Assembly: GCF_006385255.1 (NCBI RefSeq) | Contig: NZ_VFJE01000056.1 | Coordinates: 372,001 to 436,000, forward strand | From: Flavobacterium microcysteis | GTDB taxonomy: Bacteria; Bacteroidota; Bacteroidia; Flavobacteriales; Flavobacteriaceae | DNA length: 64,000 nt | Direction: 5' to 3' | Part shown: one piece after another, positions 53,455-61,058 of the stretch | Layout: each line of letters begins with the position of its first letter | Position numbering within the stretch: position 1 is the first letter of the stretch | Notes under the pieces: model-generated | Databases searched by the model: none | What the model saw: only the letters and a program-made list of their open reading frames with translations | Told to the model about the DNA's origin: nothing | Program-made: the position numbers and the translations under genes

Positions 53455-55029
53455 TTTCTGATACAGGCCGTTATCTAATGTGTAAATGTCAGGTCTGAAT
53501 TGTAAAGTATTGTCATGGCTCCAAGCTGTCCAGTACAGCTGGTAGATAGCAATATCATTTTTGATTTTTGCGCTTTGCGTTTTTTCTTTTTTTAGCGTTT
53601 CTGTAATCTTTTCGAGACTCCAGTTTTTCTTGTCATCTAATAAGTATTCGGTAAGTTCCAGCGGATTTTGTACTCTGACGCAGCCTGAACTAAGTGAACG
53701 GTTAGTTTTGTCAAAATATTCCCGATGGTTAGTGTCATGCAGATAAACCGTGAAATTATTCGGGAACATTATTTTTACCATACCTAATGAATTATAGGTG
53801 CCTGGGCTTTGAACATAACGATAGTTTAGGGCTTTTTCAGGATTCCAACTCGATGCACTTACTTCTTTTCCGTTTTTATCATAAACGGTAATGTTCTTTC
53901 CTGTTAGATAGTTTCGGTTTTTTGTTGTTGCCGGAATAATATCTTCTTTTAATATGGTGGGAGGGATAGTCCATGTTGGGTTAAAAACAGCATAACTCAG
54001 TTTAGAGCTTAATACAGGTGTTTTTCTTTTGGATGTGCCTACAATAACATTGTGGGTTCTTGTCGTGTCGTTCTTAAAAACAGCGTGTAGCTTATAATCG
54101 GGAATATTGATAATAAGATAATGTTCGCCCATATTTCTGGGAAACCATCGCCATCGTTCCAAATTAGCAATGATCTGTTCTTTTCGGACATTTTTTGGAA
54201 TATTCAAAGCCATGATTGTGCTGGCTCCTATAACGCCATCTGCTGCGAGTCCATGTCTTGATTGGAATCGCCTTATTCCCTTCTCTGTTTCCGGATCGTA
54301 AAGTGAAGTCAGGGAATCTTGCACCTTTATATCTTTCCAGTACATCAGTCTTCTTTTAATATCAAACAACGATTGGCTGGTATCATTTACTTTTAATTTT
54401 CCTGAGATCTCAATCTTTTTAAGCGTGTCTGTAGGAAATTTGTTGATGAGCACGAGTGCTTCTTTTAATCTTTTATAGACAATATGATTTGGTTTTGCTT
54501 TTTCGATAACAATCTGCAGAGAGTCACCAACAATAGCCGCTGTCAATAACTGATTAATTTCTGCATAGTTAGGAGTTAAATCCCAATCGGTGTAGAGTTC
54601 TTTAGGGTTTAATTTTCCACGTGTCAAATGCATAAGGTATTTCTGGATGGAAAGCGTCATCTGTATTTCGTAATTGGCGATTTCCTTTTCTGTTAAAGAA
54701 GACATGTTTTTTTCGAGGCGATCCAAATCAGAGGTATTATAATCTTTAGATTCCAGACCTTCCTTGTCTGCTGTAGATAGTTCCTCAATAATCAGTTGTC
54801 GTAGCTGAGGTGTATTCCATACGGTTTTAAAGCCGTTCATTTTGTAAAAAGAAGTCAGCGAGTCATTTTCAAAGGTTGCGATATACACTGAATCAACAAC
54901 ATGGCGTTTAATTCCATCTTTTGCCATGTCTTCTGCACTTTTTTTAAGCGATGGAGTGTATGCAATTTCTTTTTCCTTACAGGAAATCTGGAAAAAAAAC
55001 AATGCCGCTATGAGAACAAATCGATACAT
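53443..55029 (-). CDS. YcbB-type L,D-transpeptidase
   Basis: A 528-residue exported protein with a lipoprotein-like N-terminus (MYRFVLIAALFFFQISC, lipobox FQISC). The YcbB scaffold domain lies in the first half, then a peptidoglycan-binding PG1-type motif (YDPETEKGIRRFQSRHGLAADGVIGASTIMALN), and the YkuD domain with HDTNHREYFDKTNRSLSSGCVRVQNP, catalytic Cys in SSGCVRV. It makes 3-3 peptidoglycan crosslinks in relatives. Overlaps the 3' end of the preceding convergent gene by 12 bases. Confidence 0.9.
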   Translation of the reverse strand: MYRFVLIAALFFFQISCKEKEIAYTPSLKKSAEDMAKDGIKRHVVDSVYIATFENDSLTSFYKMNGFKTVWNTPQLRQLIIEELSTADKEGLESKDYNTSDLDRLEKNMSSLTEKEIANYEIQMTLSIQKYLMHLTRGKLNPKELYTDWDLTPNYAEINQLLTAAIVGDSLQIVIEKAKPNHIVYKRLKEALVLINKFPTDTLKKIEISGKLKVNDTSQSLFDIKRRLMYWKDIKVQDSLTSLYDPETEKGIRRFQSRHGLAADGVIGASTIMALNIPKNVRKEQIIANLERWRWFPRNMGEHYLIINIPDYKLHAVFKNDTTRTHNVIVGTSKRKTPVLSSKLSYAVFNPTWTIPPTILKEDIIPATTKNRNYLTGKNITVYDKNGKEVSASSWNPEKALNYRYVQSPGTYNSLGMVKIMFPNNFTVYLHDTNHREYFDKTNRSLSSGCVRVQNPLELTEYLLDDKKNWSLEKITETLKKEKTQSAKIKNDIAIYQLYWTAWSHDNTLQFRPDIYTLDNGLYQKLRN

Positions 55030-55103
55030 GACAAAAAGTTATACGGGGTCTTTTGTGTGAAGTTACTCAAAAAGTTTCAAGTTGCGAAGTCTAGGGCAAA
55101 CTT

Positions 55104-55550
55104 TTATAAGGCATTCAGGTTTTTGTACATCACATAATGCTTCCCGATGTCAGCAATATCAAAAGGCTCGCCAACAATTTCATATCCCAGTTTTTTATAG
55201 AATGTAACGGCAATTTCTCTGGCGTTAAACCAGATTATTTTTCCGCCACGTTCCAAAGCATCATTTTCTGCGTGTTTTACTAAAGCTTCACCTAATCCTT
55301 TTTTCTGGAATTCTGGTAATACGGCCATGCCTCTTAGTTGAAATTGTGGTTCCTCTTTTAAAAAAGGAGTAGCGCATATAAATAAAGAAGCAATTCCTGC
55401 TAGTTTTTCATTGCTAAATAAGCCAAAATGTTTTGTTGATTCTAAATTATCGCCTTCAAAATGGCAAGTTTCTATTGGTTTTCCAGGGCGTAATACAGGT
55501 TGACGGACAGAAAATGTTTCCAAAGCGGGTATTTCTTTTATGATTTGCAT
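55104..55550 (-). CDS. GNAT family N-acetyltransferase
   Basis: A 148-residue acyltransferase. The acetyl-CoA motif A is seen as LRGMAVLPEFQKKGLGEALVKHAEND (about residues 72-97), followed by WFNAREIAVTFYKKLGYEIVGEPFDI. The substrate cannot be inferred. It lies upstream of the L,D-transpeptidase gene in the same direction, with a gap of 74 bases. Confidence 0.82.
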   Translation of the reverse strand: MQIIKEIPALETFSVRQPVLRPGKPIETCHFEGDNLESTKHFGLFSNEKLAGIASLFICATPFLKEEPQFQLRGMAVLPEFQKKGLGEALVKHAENDALERGGKIIWFNAREIAVTFYKKLGYEIVGEPFDIADIGKHYVMYKNLNAL

Positions 55551-55677
55551 TTTTCTTTTGAAAATTTTTGGATTGGGTTGTATAATATAACGTTTTAATA
55601 ATAAAACTCTTAGCGTTAAAAAGGTTTATTGATACAAAGGTTGCAAAAAAAAGATTGCATTTTTTTTGAAAAAAAAC

Positions 55678-55709
55678 TTGCAACTGAAAAAACTTATTGC
55701 TTATATTTG
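55678..55709 (+). promoter_or_regulatory. Promoter of tRNA-Gly(UCC)
   Basis: TTG at 55678-55680 and TATATTTG at 55702-55709, spaced 21 bases, fit the Bacteroidota consensus. The tRNA begins 13 bases downstream. Confidence 0.7.
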
Positions 55710-55721
55710 CACCGTAGAAAT

Positions 55722-55794
<73 letters not shown>

Positions 55795-55803
55795 CTAAAA
55801 TTG

Positions 55804-55833
55804 AAACCTCAAGTGTAAGCTTGAGGTTTTTTG
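55804..55833 (+). terminator. Terminator of tRNA-Gly(UCC)
   Basis: The stem AAACCTCAAG / CTTGAGGTTT with loop TGTAAG ends in a T-run. Confidence 0.8.
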
Positions 55834-55882
55834 TTTTCAAAACGTTTCAAAACAGATTTCAAATGAGTTTAGGTGTCTATAA

Positions 55883-55940
55883 TTTGCGTCTCTGCGTCTT
55901 TGCGTGAAAATAATTACTCGCAAAGACGCAGAGGCGCAAA
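55883..55940. repeat. GCGTCTxTGCGTCTTTGCG inverted repeat
   Basis: Arms 55883-55904 and 55919-55940 are inverted copies of 22 bases with one mismatch, around a 14-base loop. Each arm is built from internal repeats of CTTTGCG/CTCTGCG. It lies between tRNA-Gly(UCC) and the PepE gene, with no coding content. A CTAAGGCGCTAAGG stretch near 36.4 kb is loosely similar in style. Confidence 0.75.
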
Positions 55941-56019
55941 GTTTATAAATAGATGTTTAAAAGTAAATATTCTTGCTCTGCTTTCGTTTGATGTAAACTT
56001 CAGGAGATATTAAATGTTG

Positions 56020-56727
56020 CTAATTCAGAAAACTCAAATCGCTTCCGCTTTCTAATTCTTCGGGTTCTTGGTTTTGCCTAAAAAGACGAGCTTTCAGGTT
56101 TCCTTTTAAAGTAATAGTGTCGTTTTTTACTTCCAACCAACTTCCTTCACGAAGTCCTAAAACAGGCAGGGTGTTGAATTGATGAAACTCTTTTATTCTG
56201 GTTTCCCGTGTTTCACCCATATATGTTGAGTTGGAATCCGGATCAAGATAGTGCGGATTAAGGTTGAATGGAATCATGCCTAAAGTCTGAAAGCTTGGTG
56301 GATAAATGATTGGCATGTCATTAGTAGTCTGCATAGTCAGTCCGGTTATATTACTTCCAGCGCTGGTTCCTAAATAAGGTGTGCCTTTTTTTAGTGTTTC
56401 CGCCAACAAAGTCATCAAATCATGGCGATAAAGTTGCGTTACCAATAAAAAAGTATTTCCTCCACCTGTAAAAATTCCTTCAGCTTGTTTCAAGGCTTCT
56501 TTAGGATCTTCAAATTCATGCAATCCTTTTACCTTAATGTTGATTTTGGAAAAAGCTTGCCGTACTTTTTCGGTATATTCATCATGCGATATGCCGCTTG
56601 GCCTTGCATAAGGTATAAAGAGAACGGTAGATGCATTGTTGAAATGTAGTGAAAGCTCTGGTAAAAGATATTCAAGATAGCCGCCATTGTGTAATGTTGA
56701 TGTACTGGCTATAATCAGGTTTTTCAT
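56020..56727 (-). CDS. pepE: PepE-like Asp-dipeptidase (peptidase S51 family)
   Basis: A 235-residue cytoplasmic serine peptidase-like protein of the glutamine-amidotransferase-like fold. The nucleophile Ser is in YLGTSAGSNITGL (about residues 119-131) and the glycine-rich EGIFTGGGNTFLLV (about 87-100) precedes it. NLNPHYLDPDSNSTYMGETRETRI and GLREGSWL also fit. E. coli PepE cleaves Asp-X dipeptides. Confidence 0.88.
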   Translation of the reverse strand: MKNLIIASTSTLHNGGYLEYLLPELSLHFNNASTVLFIPYARPSGISHDEYTEKVRQAFSKINIKVKGLHEFEDPKEALKQAEGIFTGGGNTFLLVTQLYRHDLMTLLAETLKKGTPYLGTSAGSNITGLTMQTTNDMPIIYPPSFQTLGMIPFNLNPHYLDPDSNSTYMGETRETRIKEFHQFNTLPVLGLREGSWLEVKNDTITLKGNLKARLFRQNQEPEELESGSDLSFLN

Positions 56728-56885
56728 TTTAATATAATTTTATTGATGTAAAGTTAATAAGGTTTGGAAATTATTAGACAATGCGGTGTTAACTTTATTA
56801 TTAACATAAATTTAGTAGGCTGTTGGCAATTAATTAGGAGGCAGATAAGATATTTTTACCTGACAAACTTATCCCTCAATTGATT

Positions 56886-57641
56886 ATGCTTAAAAAAATA
56901 ATGTTGTGTTCTTTTTTTATAGCTGTTTCTCCTTCGGTACTTTCGCAGACTTCTGAAAGAAAAGCACTAAAAGGAAAGGTTATGGCCTATTCATCCAATC
57001 TGGATGGAATTTATGTTCTGAATTTGTCTTCAGAAAAAGAAACCGTAACTAAAGAAGGAGGTTATTTTTCAATTCAAGCAAAAGAGGGCGACTCCTTAAT
57101 GTTTTCATCGATTCATTTCAAAGGTAAAATTGTGGAAGTGAATCAGGCTGATTTCGGTAAAGAATTATTATATGTAAAGCTTGAGACAATGGTAAACCAG
57201 TTAGACGAAGTAATGGTTGTACAATATAAAAACATTAATGCCTACGATTTAGGAATTATACCCAAGCCCGCAAAAGTATATACGCCAGCCGAAAGAAAAC
57301 TAAGAACAGCGACTGGCGTTGATCCTAAAGTAGGGCTAAATAATTCGTTTGCTCTTGATCCACTTCTAAATATGATATCTGGAAGAACCTCTATGCTGAA
57401 AAAAGAATTGGAAGTAGAAAAAAGAGAGAAGTGGATAAGTCAACTGGAAGATTTGTTTGAGGAAGAATACTACACGAAAAAACTACAAATTCCTGCTGAA
57501 AATATCAAAGGATTTTTGTATTATGCGGTAGAAAACGAACGATTGGTAAAAAATCTAAACAGTAAGGATAAAGCAATGGCGACATTTTTATTGGGAGAGT
57601 TAGCTAAAAAATATATTCAAACCCTAAACGATGAAAAATAA
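56886..57641 (+). CDS. Tandem paralogue 1: CarboxypepD-reg-like exported protein
   Basis: The first of five tandem paralogues, 251 residues from the ATG at 56886 (an in-frame TTG lies two codons upstream). It has a signal peptide (MLKKIMLCSFFIAVSPSVLSQ), a beta domain like the carboxypeptidase-D regulatory domain (residues about 22-102; GKVMAYSSNLDGIYVLNLSSEK, VTKEGGYFSIQAKEGD), then NQLDEVMVVQYKNINAYDLGI, then PAKVYTPAERKLRTAT and a helical tail with SGRTSMLKKELEVEKREKW. Function unknown. It overlaps paralogue 2 by 11 bases. Confidence 0.8.
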   Translation: MLKKIMLCSFFIAVSPSVLSQTSERKALKGKVMAYSSNLDGIYVLNLSSEKETVTKEGGYFSIQAKEGDSLMFSSIHFKGKIVEVNQADFGKELLYVKLETMVNQLDEVMVVQYKNINAYDLGIIPKPAKVYTPAERKLRTATGVDPKVGLNNSFALDPLLNMISGRTSMLKKELEVEKREKWISQLEDLFEEEYYTKKLQIPAENIKGFLYYAVENERLVKNLNSKDKAMATFLLGELAKKYIQTLNDEK

Positions 57642-58365
57642 TTACTTTTTTTTAATCCTGATTCTGATTTCTCAAGTTGCCTTTTCGCAAAGCAAAGAGA
57701 ATAAAAAGATATTTGGAAAAATTACTGCAGGACAAGCTTCGGTAGATGATATTGAAGTGATTAATTTCTCGAATGCTACCCAAACCAGAACGAACTCTAA
57801 AGGCGAGTTTTATATTTATGCTAGAGTAAGTGATGTGCTCATTTTGTCTGGAAACAATCTTGAGCACAAAAGAAAAACAATTTCAAGAGACGAATTTAAT
57901 GCAGCGACTGTAGAAATTGTGATGAAGCCTATCGTAACAGAGCTCCAGGAAGTTGTTGTAGAGAAAGGCGATGAATATTCTGTTGTTACGGGTGCGAAAA
58001 AATATACACCGGCAGAAAGAAAACTAAGAACGGCATCAAAACCTGTAGAACTGATTCAGGGGTTAGGTATCAGCAATGACGCAATTCTTAATTTCCTCTC
58101 TGGAAAAACAAAAATGCTCAAAAAAAGCGTACAGGTGGAGAGAGAAATAGCAAGGCTTGAAAAGCTAGACAATTATTTTGATGAGATTTATTATACCGAA
58201 AAACTGGACATACCGAAAGATTATATCAACGGTTTTAAGTATTATATAGTAGGCGATGAAAATTTTTCAAAGGCATTAGATCAAAACAATGAGACGGAAC
58301 TTGAAGTGTTTATCATCAAATTAGCAGAAAAATATAAGGGATTGCTTGCCGATGAAAAGAAATAA
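57631..58365 (+). CDS. Tandem paralogue 2: CarboxypepD-reg-like exported protein
   Basis: The second paralogue, 244 residues. The signal peptide (MKNNYFFLILILISQVAFSQ) precedes the beta domain (ITAGQASVDDIEVINFSNATQTRTNSKGEFYIYARVSD) and VTELQEVVVEKGDEYSVV. It keeps KKYTPAERKLRTAS but has lost the AVDLGI segment of its neighbours. The helical tail is conserved (LSGKTKMLKKSVQVEREIARLEK, IYYTEKLDIPKDYINGFKYY). It overlaps paralogues 1 and 3 by 11 and 14 bases. This is the most diverged of the first four. Function unknown. Confidence 0.8.
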   Translation: MKNNYFFLILILISQVAFSQSKENKKIFGKITAGQASVDDIEVINFSNATQTRTNSKGEFYIYARVSDVLILSGNNLEHKRKTISRDEFNAATVEIVMKPIVTELQEVVVEKGDEYSVVTGAKKYTPAERKLRTASKPVELIQGLGISNDAILNFLSGKTKMLKKSVQVEREIARLEKLDNYFDEIYYTEKLDIPKDYINGFKYYIVGDENFSKALDQNNETELEVFIIKLAEKYKGLLADEKK

Positions 58366-59104
58366 TTACGTTTTACTGTTTTTTTTCTTTTCAACAGCAA
58401 TGCTGTTTTCTCAGACACAAGAAAAACTTCTGCAAATAAAGGTTATGGCAGACGGGAATTATGTTGGAGGAATCAATGTGGTCAACCTGGTTAATGAAAG
58501 ATCAGCGGTTACAGATGAAAAAGGGGAGTTCTTTATTTTGGCAAAAGAAGACGATTTGTTAGTGTTTTCAGCTATAAACTTTGAGTATAAAAGAAAAATT
58601 ATCAGCTCGGAAGACTTGGTAGCTCCATTCCTGACGGTAAATATGGTTCCCAAAACAAACCAGCTTGACGAGGTAGTTATTACGGAATACCCTAATATTA
58701 ATGCTGTCGACTTAGGGATTTTGTCAAAACCAGCCAAAGTCTACACCCCGGCAGAAAGAAAACTCAAAACAGCAACAGACCTCAATCTGATGGTAGGGTT
58801 TGGATTTGCAATGAGTCTGGATCCTGTAATAAATGCTATTTCTGGCCGAACCAAAAGCCTCAAAGACCAATTGAAAGTTGAACGGCGAGAGTATTTACTA
58901 AAGGAAGTGCAAAACCTCTATGAAGAAGAGTACTTCATAAATACATTAAAGATTCCTCAGGAAAATGTGAAGGCATTTCAATATTATAGCATTGAAGATG
59001 TGGGATTTGTAGAAACGCTTAAGGCGAAGAAAAAGCAAATGGCAGATTTTTTGCTGGTACAATTATCAAAAAAATATCTTCAACTACTCTCAGATGAAAA
59101 CTAA
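58352..59104 (+). CDS. Tandem paralogue 3: CarboxypepD-reg-like exported protein
   Basis: The third paralogue, 250 residues from the ATG at 58352, chosen over the TTG at 58346 because it restores the M-K-x-N start shared with its neighbours. Signal peptide through LLFSQ, then GNYVGGINVVNLVNERSAVTDEKGEFFILAKEDD, NQLDEVVITEYPNINAVDLGILSKPAKVYTPAERKLKTA and the helical tail (SGRTKSLKDQLKVERREYLL). It shares most sequence with paralogue 4, at both protein and nucleotide level around 58690-58760 and 59430-59490. Confidence 0.8.
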   Translation: MKRNNYVLLFFFFSTAMLFSQTQEKLLQIKVMADGNYVGGINVVNLVNERSAVTDEKGEFFILAKEDDLLVFSAINFEYKRKIISSEDLVAPFLTVNMVPKTNQLDEVVITEYPNINAVDLGILSKPAKVYTPAERKLKTATDLNLMVGFGFAMSLDPVINAISGRTKSLKDQLKVERREYLLKEVQNLYEEEYFINTLKIPQENVKAFQYYSIEDVGFVETLKAKKKQMADFLLVQLSKKYLQLLSDEN

Positions 59105-59807
59105 TTTCCTTATTGCCTGCTTTTTTATAGTACAGCTTGTTTTTTCGCAGGAAAAGATAATCCATGGAAAGGTTACGGGTAATGGTAACAATGTTGAAGG
59201 CATTAACGTAGTCAATCTGGTTAATGAAAAATCAGCCGTTACAAATGCTAACGGAGAATTCCAAATTCTGGCAAAAGAAGAAGACCTGCTGGTTCTCTCA
59301 GCTTTAAATTTTGAATATAAGCGGAAAATTATCGATGCTGGCGACCTGAAATCAGAAGTTGTTATCATTGAAATGATACCCAAAGCGAATCAGTTGGATG
59401 AAGTGGAAATCACAAAATACAATAATATTAATGCTGTCGACTTAGGAATTTTGTCGAAACCTGCAAAAGTCTACACGCCAGCTGAAAGAAAAGTTAGAAC
59501 GGCTACCACAGGATTGCTTGACCCGCTAATTAATCTGATGTCGGGTCGAACCAAAAGGCTCAAACAAAATATTTCTGTGGAGAAAAAAGAAATGCTTTTG
59601 GAAAAAGTAAATGACCTTTTCGAAGACGATTTTTATACACAAACGCTTAAAATCAATCCTGATCTTATTATGGCGTTCAAATACTTTTGTATTGAAGATT
59701 TTAAATTTGCAAGTGCTGTTAGGGCAAAAAACAAAACGCTTGCTACTTTTTGGATTAACGAACTCGCAGTAGAGTATAACAAGCTACAATCCAATGAAAA
59801 GCAATAA
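59094..59807 (+). CDS. Tandem paralogue 4: CarboxypepD-reg-like exported protein
   Basis: The fourth paralogue, 237 residues. Signal peptide MKTNFLIACFFIVQLVFSQ, then GNGNNVEGINVVNLVNEKSAVTNANGEFQILAKEEDLLVL, NQLDEVEITKYNNINAVDLGILSKPAKVYTPAERKVRTAT and the tail (SGRTKRLKQNISVEKKEMLLEKVNDLFEDDFYTQTLKI). The TonB-box-like element here is LDEVEIT. It overlaps paralogue 3 by 11 bases and paralogue 5 by 14. Confidence 0.8.
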   Translation: MKTNFLIACFFIVQLVFSQEKIIHGKVTGNGNNVEGINVVNLVNEKSAVTNANGEFQILAKEEDLLVLSALNFEYKRKIIDAGDLKSEVVIIEMIPKANQLDEVEITKYNNINAVDLGILSKPAKVYTPAERKVRTATTGLLDPLINLMSGRTKRLKQNISVEKKEMLLEKVNDLFEDDFYTQTLKINPDLIMAFKYFCIEDFKFASAVRAKNKTLATFWINELAVEYNKLQSNEKQ

Positions 59808-60480
59808 AATCTTACTCCTGACTTTTTTTGTCTCTTATGTTGCCTTGGCGCAAGAAAAATTGATAAAAGGGAAAATTACTGCAAACGGGAATAACGTTGA
59901 AGGCATAAATTTGGTGAATTTGGTCAATGAAAAATCAGCCGTAACAGATTCAAACGGCGAGTTCTTGATCTTAGCTAAGGTTGACGATATGCTCGTTTTT
60001 TCTGCTGTCAATATGCATTATAAAAGAAAGATTATTGAAGCAGAAGATTTTCAAAAAGAAGTGCTTATAATCGAAATGGAACCAAAAATAAACCAGCTCG
60101 ATGAAGTCGTCATTACAAAATTTGTCGACATAACAGCCTACGGTTTAGGAATCATAAGTTTTAAGCCGAAAGTTTATACAGATGCTGAAAGAAGGATGAG
60201 GTCCGGGGTTGGAAGCGCAGCAGAGCGAAAAGCAAGGCTTGAAGGTGAAAGAAAGTTGATGCTAATTGAAAGAATCGGAATTCTGTATAGCGATGAGTAT
60301 TTTGTTGAAGTTCTAAAGATTAATCCGGATTATGTCATGGCATTCAAATATTATTGTTCCGAACAGCCAGACTTTATGGAAATTGTTAATTCGAGAATAA
60401 AAGATAATATCAAATTGGCAATAATCGAGCTTGCTAGAAAATACAATGAACTTCAAAATGAAGAAATTGTAAAAGAATAG
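59794..60480 (+). CDS. Tandem paralogue 5: CarboxypepD-reg-like exported protein, diverged
   Basis: The fifth and shortest paralogue, 228 residues. Signal peptide MKSNKILLLTFFVSYVALAQ, the beta domain (NGNNVEGINLVNLVNEKSAVTDSNGEFLILAKVDD), then NQLDEVVITKFVDITAYGLGI. The linker has decayed: SFKPKVYTDAERRMRSGVGSAAERKARLEGERK replaces the YTPAERKLRTAT and SGRTKxLK segments, while the helical tail (LIERIGILYSDEYFVEVLKINPDYVMAFKYYCSE) remains. It ends 12 bases before the DUF6702-type gene. Confidence 0.8.
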   Translation: MKSNKILLLTFFVSYVALAQEKLIKGKITANGNNVEGINLVNLVNEKSAVTDSNGEFLILAKVDDMLVFSAVNMHYKRKIIEAEDFQKEVLIIEMEPKINQLDEVVITKFVDITAYGLGIISFKPKVYTDAERRMRSGVGSAAERKARLEGERKLMLIERIGILYSDEYFVEVLKINPDYVMAFKYYCSEQPDFMEIVNSRIKDNIKLAIIELARKYNELQNEEIVKE

Positions 60481-60492
60481 TATTTTTGTAAA

Positions 60493-60993
60493 ATGAAAAA
60501 GACAATCAAAATAGCTTTTCTTTTACTGCTATTTATGGGGCTGACTTCAGCCTCGCTTCACAAATTTTACGTTTCCGTAAACCAACTCGATTATGTTCCT
60601 GAAAAGAAAGCAATAGAAATCACATCCCGTATTTTTATTGACGACATAGACTTGGCCTTAGAAAAAAGATTTGGTAAAAAGATATATCTCGGAACAAGCA
60701 AAGAAGTAAAAGATAGCAAAGATTTGCTTCGGAAATATTTTCAGGAAAAATTTGCCATTAAGGTAAATGAACAAGAAAAAGAAATCCGTTTTTTAGAAAA
60801 AGAAGTCGAAGATAATGTCCTGATCTGCTATTTTACGATCAAGAATATCGAAAAAATCAATTCTATTGAAATAAAAGACAACGTTCTGATGGAACTTTAC
60901 GACCAACAGCATATTTTCCATACACACGTTTTAGGGAAAAAGCAAAGTCTGCTTCTTACCTCGGAGAAAATACGTGGCCAATTAAATTATTAG
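60493..60993 (+). CDS. DUF6702-type exported protein
   Basis: A 166-residue protein with a hydrophobic N-terminal signal (residues 1-19, LLLFMGLTSASLH). Conserved-looking stretches are HKFYVSVNQLDYVPEKKAIEITSRIFIDDIDLAL and LMELYDQQHIFHTHVLGKKQSLLLTS, resembling my recollection of the DUF6702 family next to M1 metallopeptidase genes. It follows the five-paralogue array by 12 bases and is probably in the same operon. Function unknown. Confidence 0.7.
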   Translation: MKKTIKIAFLLLLFMGLTSASLHKFYVSVNQLDYVPEKKAIEITSRIFIDDIDLALEKRFGKKIYLGTSKEVKDSKDLLRKYFQEKFAIKVNEQEKEIRFLEKEVEDNVLICYFTIKNIEKINSIEIKDNVLMELYDQQHIFHTHVLGKKQSLLLTSEKIRGQLNY

Positions 60994-61058
60994 CGATTTT
61001 TTTTCTGCTTTACATCAAATTGATTAAATTTCAATCTTAAAAATAACCCACCTCCTTC

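Noticed and set aside
55883..55940. Inverted repeat considered as a CRISPR remnant or attachment site
   Set aside because: It is a single inverted pair without spacers, Cas genes or duplicated tRNA tail.
56836..56841. AGGAGG, a perfect Shine-Dalgarno sequence
   Set aside because: It is 44 bases upstream of the ATG at 56886 and no start codon lies at a workable distance; Flavobacteria rarely use strong Shine-Dalgarno sites.
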